This document shows positions 1 to 9,700 of a DNA stretch of 64,000 bases, in pieces. The stretch covers positions 992,001 through 1,056,000 of the forward strand of contig CP025326.1 in assembly GCA_004014935.1 (NCBI GenBank), read 5' to 3'. The stretch's first letter is position 1. Each line of letters opens with the position of its first letter. The notes beneath the pieces were generated by a model. It searched no databases. It saw only the letters and a list, made by a program, of their open reading frames with translations, and was not told where the DNA came from. The position numbers and the translations under genes are program-made. The DNA comes from Saccharomycopsis malanga. Lineage: Eukaryota; Ascomycota; Saccharomycetes; Ascoideales; Saccharomycopsidaceae.

Positions 1-3000
1 GACCGAATCCGTCAACGATGCCGAGACAACTAATGGCAATACCAATTCTGTGAGTAATTTGAAGAGAAAAAGAGTTTCTATAGCTCCTAATGAATCTGCC
101 AACGACACTGTAGTCAAACGGCCAAAAAGCAACTCAATTTGGAGCAGAAAAGTTAATAATACTAGAATAGCAAGTTTAAACACAACATTTCATACAGTGG
201 ATCAAAGCACACCTTACAATAACACCAGAATTATACAAGACTCTTCAGTAAATCACCACACAGTGCCTCCTCACAGCAACGGCATCACTCGTTCTAACGG
301 CGTGTCTAGGCAAGGAAGACCTGCCTCATCATTGCGCAATTCAACGGTTAGACCTGACAGTCCAGACCACTATACAGTAGTGGACATACATGGCCAACAG
401 CAAGCAGCAGCTGTTAACAACGCTTATAATGCCCCATCATCAAGTAGTTCGAACATGTTCAGCGTAGTCAATGAAGAACCTCATGTGCAGCCATCAAATC
501 AAGTGACAGATGATGCTTTGAAAGAAGCTTTTGAATCTGCTTTCGACGTAGCAGCTTTGGGCCCAAGTCTCGAACCAGCATCAAATGATGGCTCTGGTGA
601 TAACGGGCTACCTATGGAAAATATCAATGAATCTCTAATCAGTAATAACAACTTTCACACATCTATGGTTCAAAGTAATACTGAACCAAGTATGGTTCCA
701 AACATTCAACCTAGTATTCTTCCAAATAATCAAGTTAATATGGAGTCAAATCAATCCACTATTGATTCAAATAATCAAGCTAATGAATCCTCTATTATCA
801 ATCCAAATAATCAAGTGAATAAATCTTCAAATAATTCAATTGATCCAAATAATCAGGTCAATAAACCTTCCAATAGTCAACCTTCTATGAACCCAAACCA
901 ACATAATATGATCCATGATACTAATGAATTTGCAATGTTGCCCACTATCAACGAATCAGCACTTCAGGAAAACCAAATTTCTGCTGGAATGCAGTCTCGA
1001 ACCAAGTTTAGAAATTATAGTTCAAATGACAGAGACTCTTTGGCAAGTCTACGCATCACTGAAGCACATAATGACTTTGGTGGATTGAATTCAGAACCGA
1101 ATGCATTCGAGGCTGAGTTAGGATCAGTTAATAAGCCAAACAATACGACTGTAGATTATTCTTTTATAGAGGAAGAGCTTTCGCAGAACTTACCGAGAGA
1201 TATTCCACGATTGCCTTTTCCAAGATCAGAGAATACAAGAGTGCCAACAGCTTTTGTTCCAAGCGTTCTCACCAAGGATCCAACCACCCAACAGGTGGAC
1301 GTTTCCACATATTATCCAGATAGAGCTCTTAATGCCGTTGCTGCTGATTTGATCGAAAGGAAGCTTGGCAAGAACACCAAAGTATATCCTCCTTCTCCTG
1401 AGACAGGTGGGCAATTCCGGATCACACAACCCTTGGATTACGATTTGTTTCACAAACTTTCTAAGCGAAGAGATCTTTCTAGCATGATTGAAAGGTTCCA
1501 AGTAACAGTGCAAAGACATCCAGAAACAGGCATTCCTTATGTGATGCCTGTTCCTTGTGAAGACTGCTCTGCTCTGAGCAAAAAATGCAGTCGTAACTTC
1601 CCATTTTGTTTCAGAATGTTTTTGGGCAATTATGGATTGCATTCATTGTATAGCATCGAGAAGATGAAGGCGTTCTACGAGGCAATTACAAAACGAGCAA
1701 AGACAGAGTTGACCAAGGCAAACACTGTTCCAAGAAGAAGAGGTCGTAAAAGTTTGCAAGAAAAGGCGTCAGCAGGAACAAGTGGTAATATATCGGAGGG
1801 TACTAGTGCAAATGGTATAGAAAATAGTAATAGGGAGAGCTCAATAGGAATTACAGAGATGGTTAGTAGAGATACTCTGCCCATTTATCAAAAGACAGGT
1901 AATGTCAATAGTGCGGAGGTTGCCACTCTTGATGATATGAAGGAGACTGTCAATAATGATGGTAATGATGTCAATGTGGTCAATAAGGACAGTTCCAATA
2001 AACAGAGTACCAATAAGAACAGTACTAATAAGAACAGTAAAGAGAGTTACAATAAAGAAACTAGTACTGATAGCATTTCTAAAGAAAACACTAATATCCA
2101 GAATGTCACTAAACAGAGTTCCACCAGTAGTCAAGAAATTGCGCAAAGTAAACAAATTAACAAGGCTAATGAAACTATAAAGAACCTTGAAATCATCAAG
2201 AATAACGAAATGAATAAAGAAAAGGAAACAATAAATAAGAAACTCACTGAAACTAACGGAAATGAAGAGCCTAGAATACAAGTTGATCTTACTAATGACT
2301 CTCACGAATCTGAATTATCAATTGACGAAGACGGAAACAAGACTAATAGAAATAAAAGCTCCCAAGAAGATGAGCAGTCGTTATCCAAAGCGGAAATCAT
2401 GAAAATGTTCAGAAACGGGATGAGAATTCCGGCAAAACTCAGAGATTCAAAGAAACCTGCAGTCAGTCAGATTGATGTGACTATTCCAAAAGGTAAAAGG
2501 CGTGCCGCCAAAAAGGCAAGCATGCTTATTCATAGAATGAGCGGAACTGTCAAGTTGTCATCCAACGGTGTAGAAAAAGACTTGTCAGAGGACGAAGAAC
2601 TGGACTCTCCACCAGCAAATATACAAAAGAGAAGATCTATAAAAGAAAGCGTCATCAGAAATACCCAGGAGGTGGAAAGTTCGGACAGCGAGTCTAGCAA
2701 TGTGTCAAAAGACAATGAGAAGGTTTCTAAAGAGGACCCAAAACAAAAGGACTCCAAAGAAAGCTCCAAAGAAAACTCCAAAGAAAACTCCAAAGAAAAC
2801 TCCAAAGAAAACTCCAAAGAAAACTCCAAAGAAAGCTCCAAAGAAAGCATTAAAGAAAACTCCAAAGGAAACTCCAAAGAAAAGAAAAGCATGTCAGAAA
2901 CTGGCACTGGTTTCATCAATATTACCAGAATGTTGTCTGGTGCGGTTGTTAGAGCTTCATCAAAGACTAATTCTCCAACTACCAAGTCCACTTCTGAAAC

Positions 3001-5386
3001 TTCTCCTAAGAACTTGCCTACAAAGGCTTCACCTGTATCTCTTTCCAAGGCATCGCCTAAAAAGAACTCTATTACAACTGCAAAAGCGAACAAAACTGTG
3101 TCAGACACACCTTCCAAACAAGAACAACTACTCGAAAGGCAGAAGAAACGTAATGAACTACTACAGAAAGCAAAGGTCACGAAACAACTCAGAGAACTTT
3201 CGGCTACTAACAAAAATAAACAAAACTTGGTAAAAGCACTAAACGAGTCTGCAGAGTCTTTGAACGTAAATGCTAGCTTTTCGCTGCAAAAGGCTGCTGA
3301 AGAGACATTGCCTGCTAAGAAAAAGACACTATTAGGTGACGTAATGCCAGTGTCTCCTGTATCTTCCAAAACTCTTAATGTATTACCGTCAAGTGCAAAG
3401 AAGTTTAGTAGTCTTAAGAAAGAGTTGGATGAGGCTCGTAAACGTGCTTCAGAATCTTCTGAAAGTTCGGAATCTGAGAGTCTGGGCGAAAGTGCAGCAG
3501 ACAGTCTGGACGAATCTTCTGGTGAGTCTGAATATATTGAAACAGATGTACCAAGTTCCGATTCAGAGGCAGAAAAAACCAAGACTAAAGATGGTAAGAA
3601 ATCGGAGACTTCTGATGGTAAGAAATCGGAGACTTCTGATGGTGGTAAGAAATTAGATATTTCTAAAGATGTTAAAAAACCAGAGATTTCTAAAAATGTT
3701 AAAAAATCAGAGATTTCTAAAAGTACTAAGAAACCAGAAGTTTTTACAAATGTGAATAAATCAGAGATTTCTAAAAGTGCTAAGAAACCAGAAGTTTTTA
3801 CAAATGTCAATAAATCAGAGATCTCTAAAAGTGCTAAGAAACCAGAAGTTTTTACAAATGTCGAAAAACCAGAAGTTTCTAACGATGTTAAAAAACCAGA
3901 AGTTTCTAACAATGTTAAAAAACCAGAAGTTTCTAACAATGTTAAAAAACCAGAAGCTTCTAGCAATGCTAAAAAACCAATCACTTCTAAAGATACTAAG
4001 AAACTGGAATTGTCTAAACAACCTGTTGGCAAGACTGCTGCAAATAAGGATTTGCCAGTTGTTAAAACGCAGACAGAGATTGTTGGTCCAAAAAAGATTG
4101 AAACTGATTCAGATGATTCAGATTCAAGTTCAGATTCAAGTTCAGATTCAAGTTCAGAATCAGATTCTAATTCAGATTCAGATTCAGATTCTGATCCAGA
4201 TTCAGATTCAGATTCAGACTCCGATTCAGCTTCAGAATCAGAGTCTGATGAAGAAAAATTACCTCTTTCGCAGTTAAAGTCAAAACGGCCAAGTGCTGTT
4301 ACAAGTAAACCAAACATTGGCAGTATTACAAAAGTTGATAGTACCAAGCCAAAGGTTGACAGTGGTAAATTGAATGTTGAAAAGCCAAAAGTCAATTCTT
4401 TTGATTCAAAGGCTAATAATAGAGCAAAAGCCAACTCTTCCATTTCCACAAAGAATCAGAATACCATATCAACTTTGAAGCCAAATACTGAACCAAAGGC
4501 TAATGTTTTCAGGGCACAAAAAGCCACCAGTGAAAGTTCTTCTGAGGAGTCAGACGAAGAAATTGTTGCTAAAAACCAAATTGCCAGCAATCAAGCGTCA
4601 GAGCTTGTTGATGAAACAAGTAAAAAAGCCGTGGCATCTAAACAATCAAGCAGTGATTCTGATTCAAGTTCTAGTGAAGAATCTAGTGATTCTGGAGAGT
4701 CTAGCGACTCTGATAGTGCAAGTGATGATTCCTCTGATGAGAGTGACGATGACGATGGCGATGTTACTATGAAGGATATTAAACCAGTCGTTAAGACAAA
4801 TGTTGCTGAAATAGCAGAAAATAAAGATGAGAGCGAATCAGAGTCATCCGATGAAGAGCAAAAGCACGTCAATTCTGATGATGGTGCATTCACAGATGCC
4901 AAAAGTGATCTCAGTTATTTGTCTGACCAAAAGCCACAGTCGTTGCCTAGCAAAGTATCTCTGATTGCCAGTAGTCTTCAAGAAAAGCTTAATGTCTTTT
5001 CATTAAATTCGTTAGGCACTCGTGGTGTTCCTGCTGTCAAAGATGTTCCTAGTTCGCAGTCTGCTTCTTCCACTGGTACTAAAAAGTCCAAACTTGATTC
5101 AAAGAAGACCGTCAACAAATCTGATTCTTCTGCTTCTGATTCCGACTCTGATTCCGACTCTGATTCTGATTCTGAGTCCGATTCTGACTCCAACAATGGG
5201 TCTAAATCAAAGGATGATAACAGTGATAGCGATAGTGACAGTGATAGTAATAGCGATAGTGATGACAGTGATGACAGTGATAACGAAGACAATAGTGGTA
5301 GTTTTCTAAGTAGAAAGCAAGCATCGCGTTTCAAAAACAAGTCTACATCTAAAAGCAGTGGTCGTGGATTCAGATCATTATTTTGA
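1..5386 (+). CDS. Large Ser/Asp/Lys-rich, probably nuclear protein (5' end outside window)
   Basis: The frame is open from base 2 to the TGA at 5384-5386 with no ATG near the left edge, so the gene starts upstream of the window; at least 1,794 residues are visible. I do not recognise the family. Around residues 400-560 there is a more ordered block with four cysteines (C-x2-C, then two more within about 15 residues), which might bind metal. The rest is low complexity: Asn/Gln-rich stretches (about 660-900 nt), a KENS repeat (12-bp units, 2760-2880), a K-KPEVSN-type repeat (3590-3990) and several SD/SE acidic tracts. The extreme C-terminus is basic (SRKQASRFKNK...GRGFRSLF). Alternating acidic-serine and lysine tracts resemble nucleolar or chromatin proteins such as Net1, Nopp140 or Srp40, but that is composition only, not homology. 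Confidence 0.8.
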   Translation, partial: TESVNDAETTNGNTNSVSNLKRKRVSIAPNESANDTVVKRPKSNSIWSRKVNNTRIASLNTTFHTVDQSTPYNNTRIIQDSSVNHHTVPPHSNGITRSNGVSRQGRPASSLRNSTVRPDSPDHYTVVDIHGQQQAAAVNNAYNAPSSSSSNMFSVVNEEPHVQPSNQVTDDALKEAFESAFDVAALGPSLEPASNDGSGDNGLPMENINESLISNNNFHTSMVQSNTEPSMVPNIQPSILPNNQVNMESNQSTIDSNNQANESSIINPNNQVNKSSNNSIDPNNQVNKPSNSQPSMNPNQHNMIHDTNEFAMLPTINESALQENQISAGMQSRTKFRNYSSNDRDSLASLRITEAHNDFGGLNSEPNAFEAELGSVNKPNNTTVDYSFIEEELSQNLPRDIPRLPFPRSENTRVPTAFVPSVLTKDPTTQQVDVSTYYPDRALNAVAADLIERKLGKNTKVYPPSPETGGQFRITQPLDYDLFHKLSKRRDLSSMIERFQVTVQRHPETGIPYVMPVPCEDCSALSKKCSRNFPFCFRMFLGNYGLHSLYSIEKMKAFYEAITKRAKTELTKANTVPRRRGRKSLQEKASAGTSGNISEGTSANGIENSNRESSIGITEMVSRDTLPIYQKTGNVNSAEVATLDDMKETVNNDGNDVNVVNKDSSNKQSTNKNSTNKNSKESYNKETSTDSISKENTNIQNVTKQSSTSSQEIAQSKQINKANETIKNLEIIKNNEMNKEKETINKKLTETNGNEEPRIQVDLTNDSHESELSIDEDGNKTNRNKSSQEDEQSLSKAEIMKMFRNGMRIPAKLRDSKKPAVSQIDVTIPKGKRRAAKKASMLIHRMSGTVKLSSNGVEKDLSEDEELDSPPANIQKRRSIKESVIRNTQEVESSDSESSNVSKDNEKVSKEDPKQKDSKESSKENSKENSKENSKENSKENSKESSKESIKENSKGNSKEKKSMSETGTGFINITRMLSGAVVRASSKTNSPTTKSTSETSPKNLPTKASPVSLSKASPKKNSITTAKANKTVSDTPSKQEQLLERQKKRNELLQKAKVTKQLRELSATNKNKQNLVKALNESAESLNVNASFSLQKAAEETLPAKKKTLLGDVMPVSPVSSKTLNVLPSSAKKFSSLKKELDEARKRASESSESSESESLGESAADSLDESSGESEYIETDVPSSDSEAEKTKTKDGKKSETSDGKKSETSDGGKKLDISKDVKKPEISKNVKKSEISKSTKKPEVFTNVNKSEISKSAKKPEVFTNVNKSEISKSAKKPEVFTNVEKPEVSNDVKKPEVSNNVKKPEVSNNVKKPEASSNAKKPITSKDTKKLELSKQPVGKTAANKDLPVVKTQTEIVGPKKIETDSDDSDSSSDSSSDSSSESDSNSDSDSDSDPDSDSDSDSDSASESESDEEKLPLSQLKSKRPSAVTSKPNIGSITKVDSTKPKVDSGKLNVEKPKVNSFDSKANNRAKANSSISTKNQNTISTLKPNTEPKANVFRAQKATSESSSEESDEEIVAKNQIASNQASELVDETSKKAVASKQSSSDSDSSSSEESSDSGESSDSDSASDDSSDESDDDDGDVTMKDIKPVVKTNVAEIAENKDESESESSDEEQKHVNSDDGAFTDAKSDLSYLSDQKPQSLPSKVSLIASSLQEKLNVFSLNSLGTRGVPAVKDVPSSQSASSTGTKKSKLDSKKTVNKSDSSASDSDSDSDSDSDSESDSDSNNGSKSKDDNSDSDSDSDSNSDSDDSDDSDNEDNSGSFLSRKQASRFKNKSTSKSSGRGFRSLF

Positions 5387-5970
5387 AGATTTCCTATGAT
5401 CACTTTCGTTATCGGCAATTTTTACATTTACATTTTAGTTCTTATGTTGATTCCAACATTTTATTTCACCACATTACCATTCACATCATTTATAATTTTT
5501 ATCATTTATTTTCTTAATGTTAGATCTATTTGTTGCACGTTTACACTTACACAATTCTTGTAACATACTTTTACTATTATAACATAACTTTTAAGTATTT
5601 TGAGGTGTAGTGACTGTGGAAATGTCTATATAAGTTACTGCCTGGGTAACTTTTGATGTTCAATTGCCTGCTAGTTTCTTTATACTGATATTTAGTAATT
5701 AATTTTACTTTCATTTTTACAGACCATTTGTTGTCCATACATTTCAGCTTCAGCCTGAAGTAGATGAGTTTGGATGAGGCATGCTGGTAAAGTTTATGAT
5801 ATAATTTTACCAGAAATTGACCAAACGATTGCAAATATATATACGTCTAACTTTAGGTAACGGTTAGCTGAATCCTTATATTTACCTTGTTATGCTTGTA
5901 GATTTGCTTACTGTTATTATGCAATCCTGAAAGGGTTGTTATTGGTAAAAAATATTTTACCTAATGATTG

Positions 5971-6060
5971 AATATACATTTCGAGTCCAGTACATATTAG
6001 TTTCGTATATATGCGTTGAGTTTGGATGAACTTGGTAAAACAAAAAGGGGAAATTCATGG
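5971..6060 (-). mobile_element. SINE family 1, 3'-tail fragment
   Basis: Matches the 3' portion of the SINE described at 17168-17465 in reverse: the block equivalent to TTTCGAGCCCAGTACATATC, then TTTCGTATATAYGCG and ACTTGGTAAAAC, with several substitutions. No tRNA-like head is present, so it is a truncated or decayed copy. Confidence 0.75.
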
Positions 6061-6180
6061 ATATTGCAATATGTAGATCCTTACAATATTTTCAGTTAAT
6101 GAAAAGATCAGCAGATGAATTGGAAAGTAAGAGCGGCATAGGGCATGTCTCACTCAGCATCACTTCACAAGCGGTTAATT

Positions 6181-6418
6181 ATAATATCTTATATTTTGAA
6201 TCTAGTACATATCAGTTTCGTATATACGCACTATGTATAAGGGGACGTGGTAAGACCCAAGCACATCCTGGTGGTCATAATCCTCTCACCCAATTGCTTG
6301 AAAGTAAGCACTATTGGTCTTTTTCTCTTCTCCGAGAGTACTATCTGCTAAATTATCCTACCGGGTCTTTTTCTCTTCTGCAACAGGACTGGCCACTGAG
6401 CCATACGGGCCAGCGGTT
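6181..6418 (-). mobile_element. SINE family 1, variant B copy with imperfect target duplication
   Basis: Reading on the minus strand, the copy starts with CGCTGGCC and an A-box-like ATGGCTCAGTGG and ends with the family's 3' block. The middle differs from the main form: it carries the segment ATAATTTAGCAGATAG, shared with the copy at 50348-50551, in place of the usual B-box region. It is flanked by AGCGGTTAATTATA (6170-6183) and AGTGGTTAATTACA (6422-6435), a 14-bp duplication with two mismatches, as expected for an older retroposed insertion. Confidence 0.8.
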
Positions 6419-6744
6419 ACTAGTGGTTAATTACACGATACCTGACCAAAATAACAAGTACCACTAAACTCAGTCCAACGATACCCTTTACTTTACAAAT
6501 TAAGTAATAAACACAAGTGTATTGATTGGTTATTGATGTATTAAAACGTGACTTATCATTATGATGAAAGAGTGATTAGTATGAGCAATAGAGCAAAAGA
6601 AACAGAAACAAAAGAGAACTGAATGGAAAAAACAAAACAAAACAAAACAAAAAACAAAAATTAATTAGTTAATCAAAGGAAAAAAGTAGAGAAAGAATTG
6701 GAAAGGAATATTAAGTAAAAAGACGAATGAAACCAGAGTAGGGT

Positions 6745-9700
6745 TTATTGAGAATTGGAAGATGATGCGTCATCTTCAGTGGTATCGACTGGTTTTTCTC
6801 TTTCTTTTTGTCTTTCAAGTCTTCTTTGAATTCTCAATTGTTGAGCGGCGCTGAGCCCTTCACCATTAGTGTTGGGGGAGGAGGAGCCTCTTAAAGATTT
6901 TAACAAGTTTCGAGCTCTTGCACCAACGTCGGAATTTTCAATTTCCTCGTCTTCATCTAAAATGAGTGAGTCGTTTGCATCAGAGTCCTTGGAATCTACT
7001 GCTGGTTCTTCACGGATTGAATTATCAGTAAAATAACTAGTGTCATCGGTGGAATCGTCTGGAGAAATGCCCAAACCGCTAGTGGTGACGTCCAAAATGT
7101 TTTTCTTTGCCTCCAATAATTTCTTTCTGGCTAAAGCTTTTCTTCTGGCAGATGATGGGTCGCCTTTAGACGGTCCTACTTGTTTGAGTTTTTCCAAAAG
7201 GTTATCCATTACCGCATTGCCATCTTTGGTGTCTTGTTTTTTTTCCGTTGTTTGTAACAATAAAAGTTTTCTTTGTTCGTACACACGAAGCTCTTCTTCA
7301 CGAGCAATATTGTCCTTTTGAGCTTTTTGATATTCTGAAATAAAGTTGGCAAACTTTGCAAAAAACGCATTACGAGCAAAATTGTCCGAGGTGTTTTCAC
7401 CGAAAAAAGACATTAAACGGTTGAATCCGTTGAGAATGATTTTGGCCTGTTCAGAAAGCAAATCGCTTTTACGGCGAGCGTCTGGAAGCAACGGAAGAAT
7501 AACCGCAAGAACACGGTCTTTAGGATGGAATTTTGTAGAATCGCTCAAATTTCCAATATCTACCGAATCCTCAACATTTTTAATCGCTCTACAGTATTCC
7601 TTGCAATCATTCTCCACAACTTCTACCGAAAGCTTGGAAACTGCCAAAACGGGCCGAAGCTCTTCCAAAAACTCGGCAAATTGAGGATAAACTTGCCGAA
7701 TGATCTTCTCTATATAGTGTAGGAAAGTCATGCTATTCTTGTCATCTTTCATGAAACTCAAACGCTGTAAAGTTCCTAGCCGGAATCCACGTGCCTGTTT
7801 TCCTGCATCGTTCATGTAGTTACCAAACGCAAGAATCACATTGAAAACGTACCGAATATTGTCTGAATTCTGGATGGCTTCCACTGCATCATCAATTTGC
7901 TGAAGTTTTCCCACAAGAATGGAATATTCTTTTTCAAACGACGTCATCACGAGCAAAGCCCGCATCCGCAGACCCCAGTAATGCTGCAAGTTGTACATCA
8001 ACTCAAGATAGATCCTGTCTGCTCTTTGCAACTCCGTTGGGTCCTTGTCTGGTTTCTTCTCCGAACCGCGTGTCCAATCCGTACTGTACGGCTCAAGATT
8101 TCGTGCCAACGTTGTTGGAATCTCCAACATTTCCCGTTTCCCGAGAAATTCCATCACATTACTGTTTTCCAACACCATAGGATCACATTCTAGTATTATT
8201 TTCACCGTTTGCTCTTCCGAAAGACTCGAAAGTCCATGCAAATTAATTCCAAATTGTTGGCTCACGTCCCGTGCCAAAAATGTCACTTTATGTCCCTCTG
8301 ACGCTTTTTTCCCTCCGAGTTTCTTTGCCTCCTTGGCCGCGAACATCTCCTCCATCTCCTCAAAAACGCCTTTGTCCATCAAATCGTTAGCAAACGTTTC
8401 TCCTGAAACGCCGTCCCACACTGAATTCTCCGTGTTTTCAAGCTTTTCCCAGTGCAATTGCTTCAACTTGCGTTTCGGTCTCGGGTAATTACCGAACGGG
8501 TCCGCAATCACCGTGTCAATAGATACCGCTGACTTTGGCATGGCCGACGGTAATGGCGGCGGTACTGGCGAATCTGGAGAAAACGGTGGAGACATTGGCG
8601 AAAGCATACCAGGTAATGGCGGCGGCGGAGGTGGCGGTGGTGATTTGTCTCCTGCAATCGGTACCGCAGTGTTGGCTGGTACCGCAGGGTTGGCTTGTTC
8701 CGCAGCCACCCCACCAAACATTGCTGGAAGGGGCGGAGGAGGCGGAGGAGCACTTCCTGGTGATAACGGTCCGCCAGGTTGATCTCCGTTGCCGATGTCT
8801 GGTTTTTCTCCGTTGCCGATGTCTGGTTGTTCCTCCTTTCCCACTTTTCCACCAATATATTTACTCTCCAAGCGACGCATGGCTGCGCCCCGGTCATCAA
8901 GCGCGTCCAACCGCTTTTGAAGCTCCGCCTTGAGCGCTTGGATCTCCGACAACTCCGCTTTCAACTTGTTCTTGTACGCCGGACCAACCGAGCTGCGCTT
9001 CTCCGCAGTCTCGGGAATGTCCTCAATGTTGAAATCAATATTAAAGTCCTGAAACGACGTGTTGAGCTCATGGAGCCTGTCAACAGCCATATACTTTTTC
9101 TGTACCATGAGCTCCCGGAACCGCTCGTCATCGGAATACTTGATAATGTCATTGGAATCTTGCTGAAGAGACTCGAGCTTCTTGCGGAGCCGCGCTAACT
9201 TGTCGAGGTCGTCATCCTTTGCAGGCCGAGGCGGCTCCGCATATGGCACGGGGCTTTTGAACGCCGTCGTCGGCCGCAGACGGTTCTCAAAGTCCGTCAT
9301 CTCCAACTCACGTGCTTGCCGGCCCAAATCTTCCATTTGATCACGGAGCGACCGAAGCCGTGCGTTTGGCTCCACAGTCTTGTTCCATGTCGTGCTTTGC
9401 TTGCGGTATCCGTCCTTCTTTTCCAAAAGCTTTTGTTGTATGGTTGCCAAAACCCCACTGTCGGCGCGCACCTCTGCCCGCAGGTCCGCATTGCTGATGG
9501 CAACAAAAAGCTCGCGCATCTCCAACTCCTGCTGCTGTTTCTCTGCAAGATGCTGTTTCTTGAGGTCGTCCAACTCCGCACTGAGCTGTTCATTCATCCG
9601 CCGCTGCCGAACAAGCACAATCTCCTGCTCCTTTAATTCCTTGGCTAATTTCTCGAGCATTCCATTGGCTCCAAGCGAAATTTGCCGCGCAAGTTCATCC

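Larger units (their letters stand above)
5387..6744. other. Intergenic between convergent genes
   Basis: This stretch separates the 3' end of the acidic protein from the 3' end of BNI1. Apart from one SINE tail fragment and one SINE copy, listed separately, I see only AT-rich sequence and an A-rich run (about 6630-6660). Confidence 0.7.

Noticed and set aside
2530-4449. 639-codon minus-strand open frame
   Set aside because: Shadow of the repetitive Ser/Lys/Asp coding sequence on the plus strand; Leu/Ser/Glu repeats mirror the real codons.
6057-6467. 136-codon plus-strand open frame
   Set aside because: It runs straight across a SINE copy and has no protein-like pattern.
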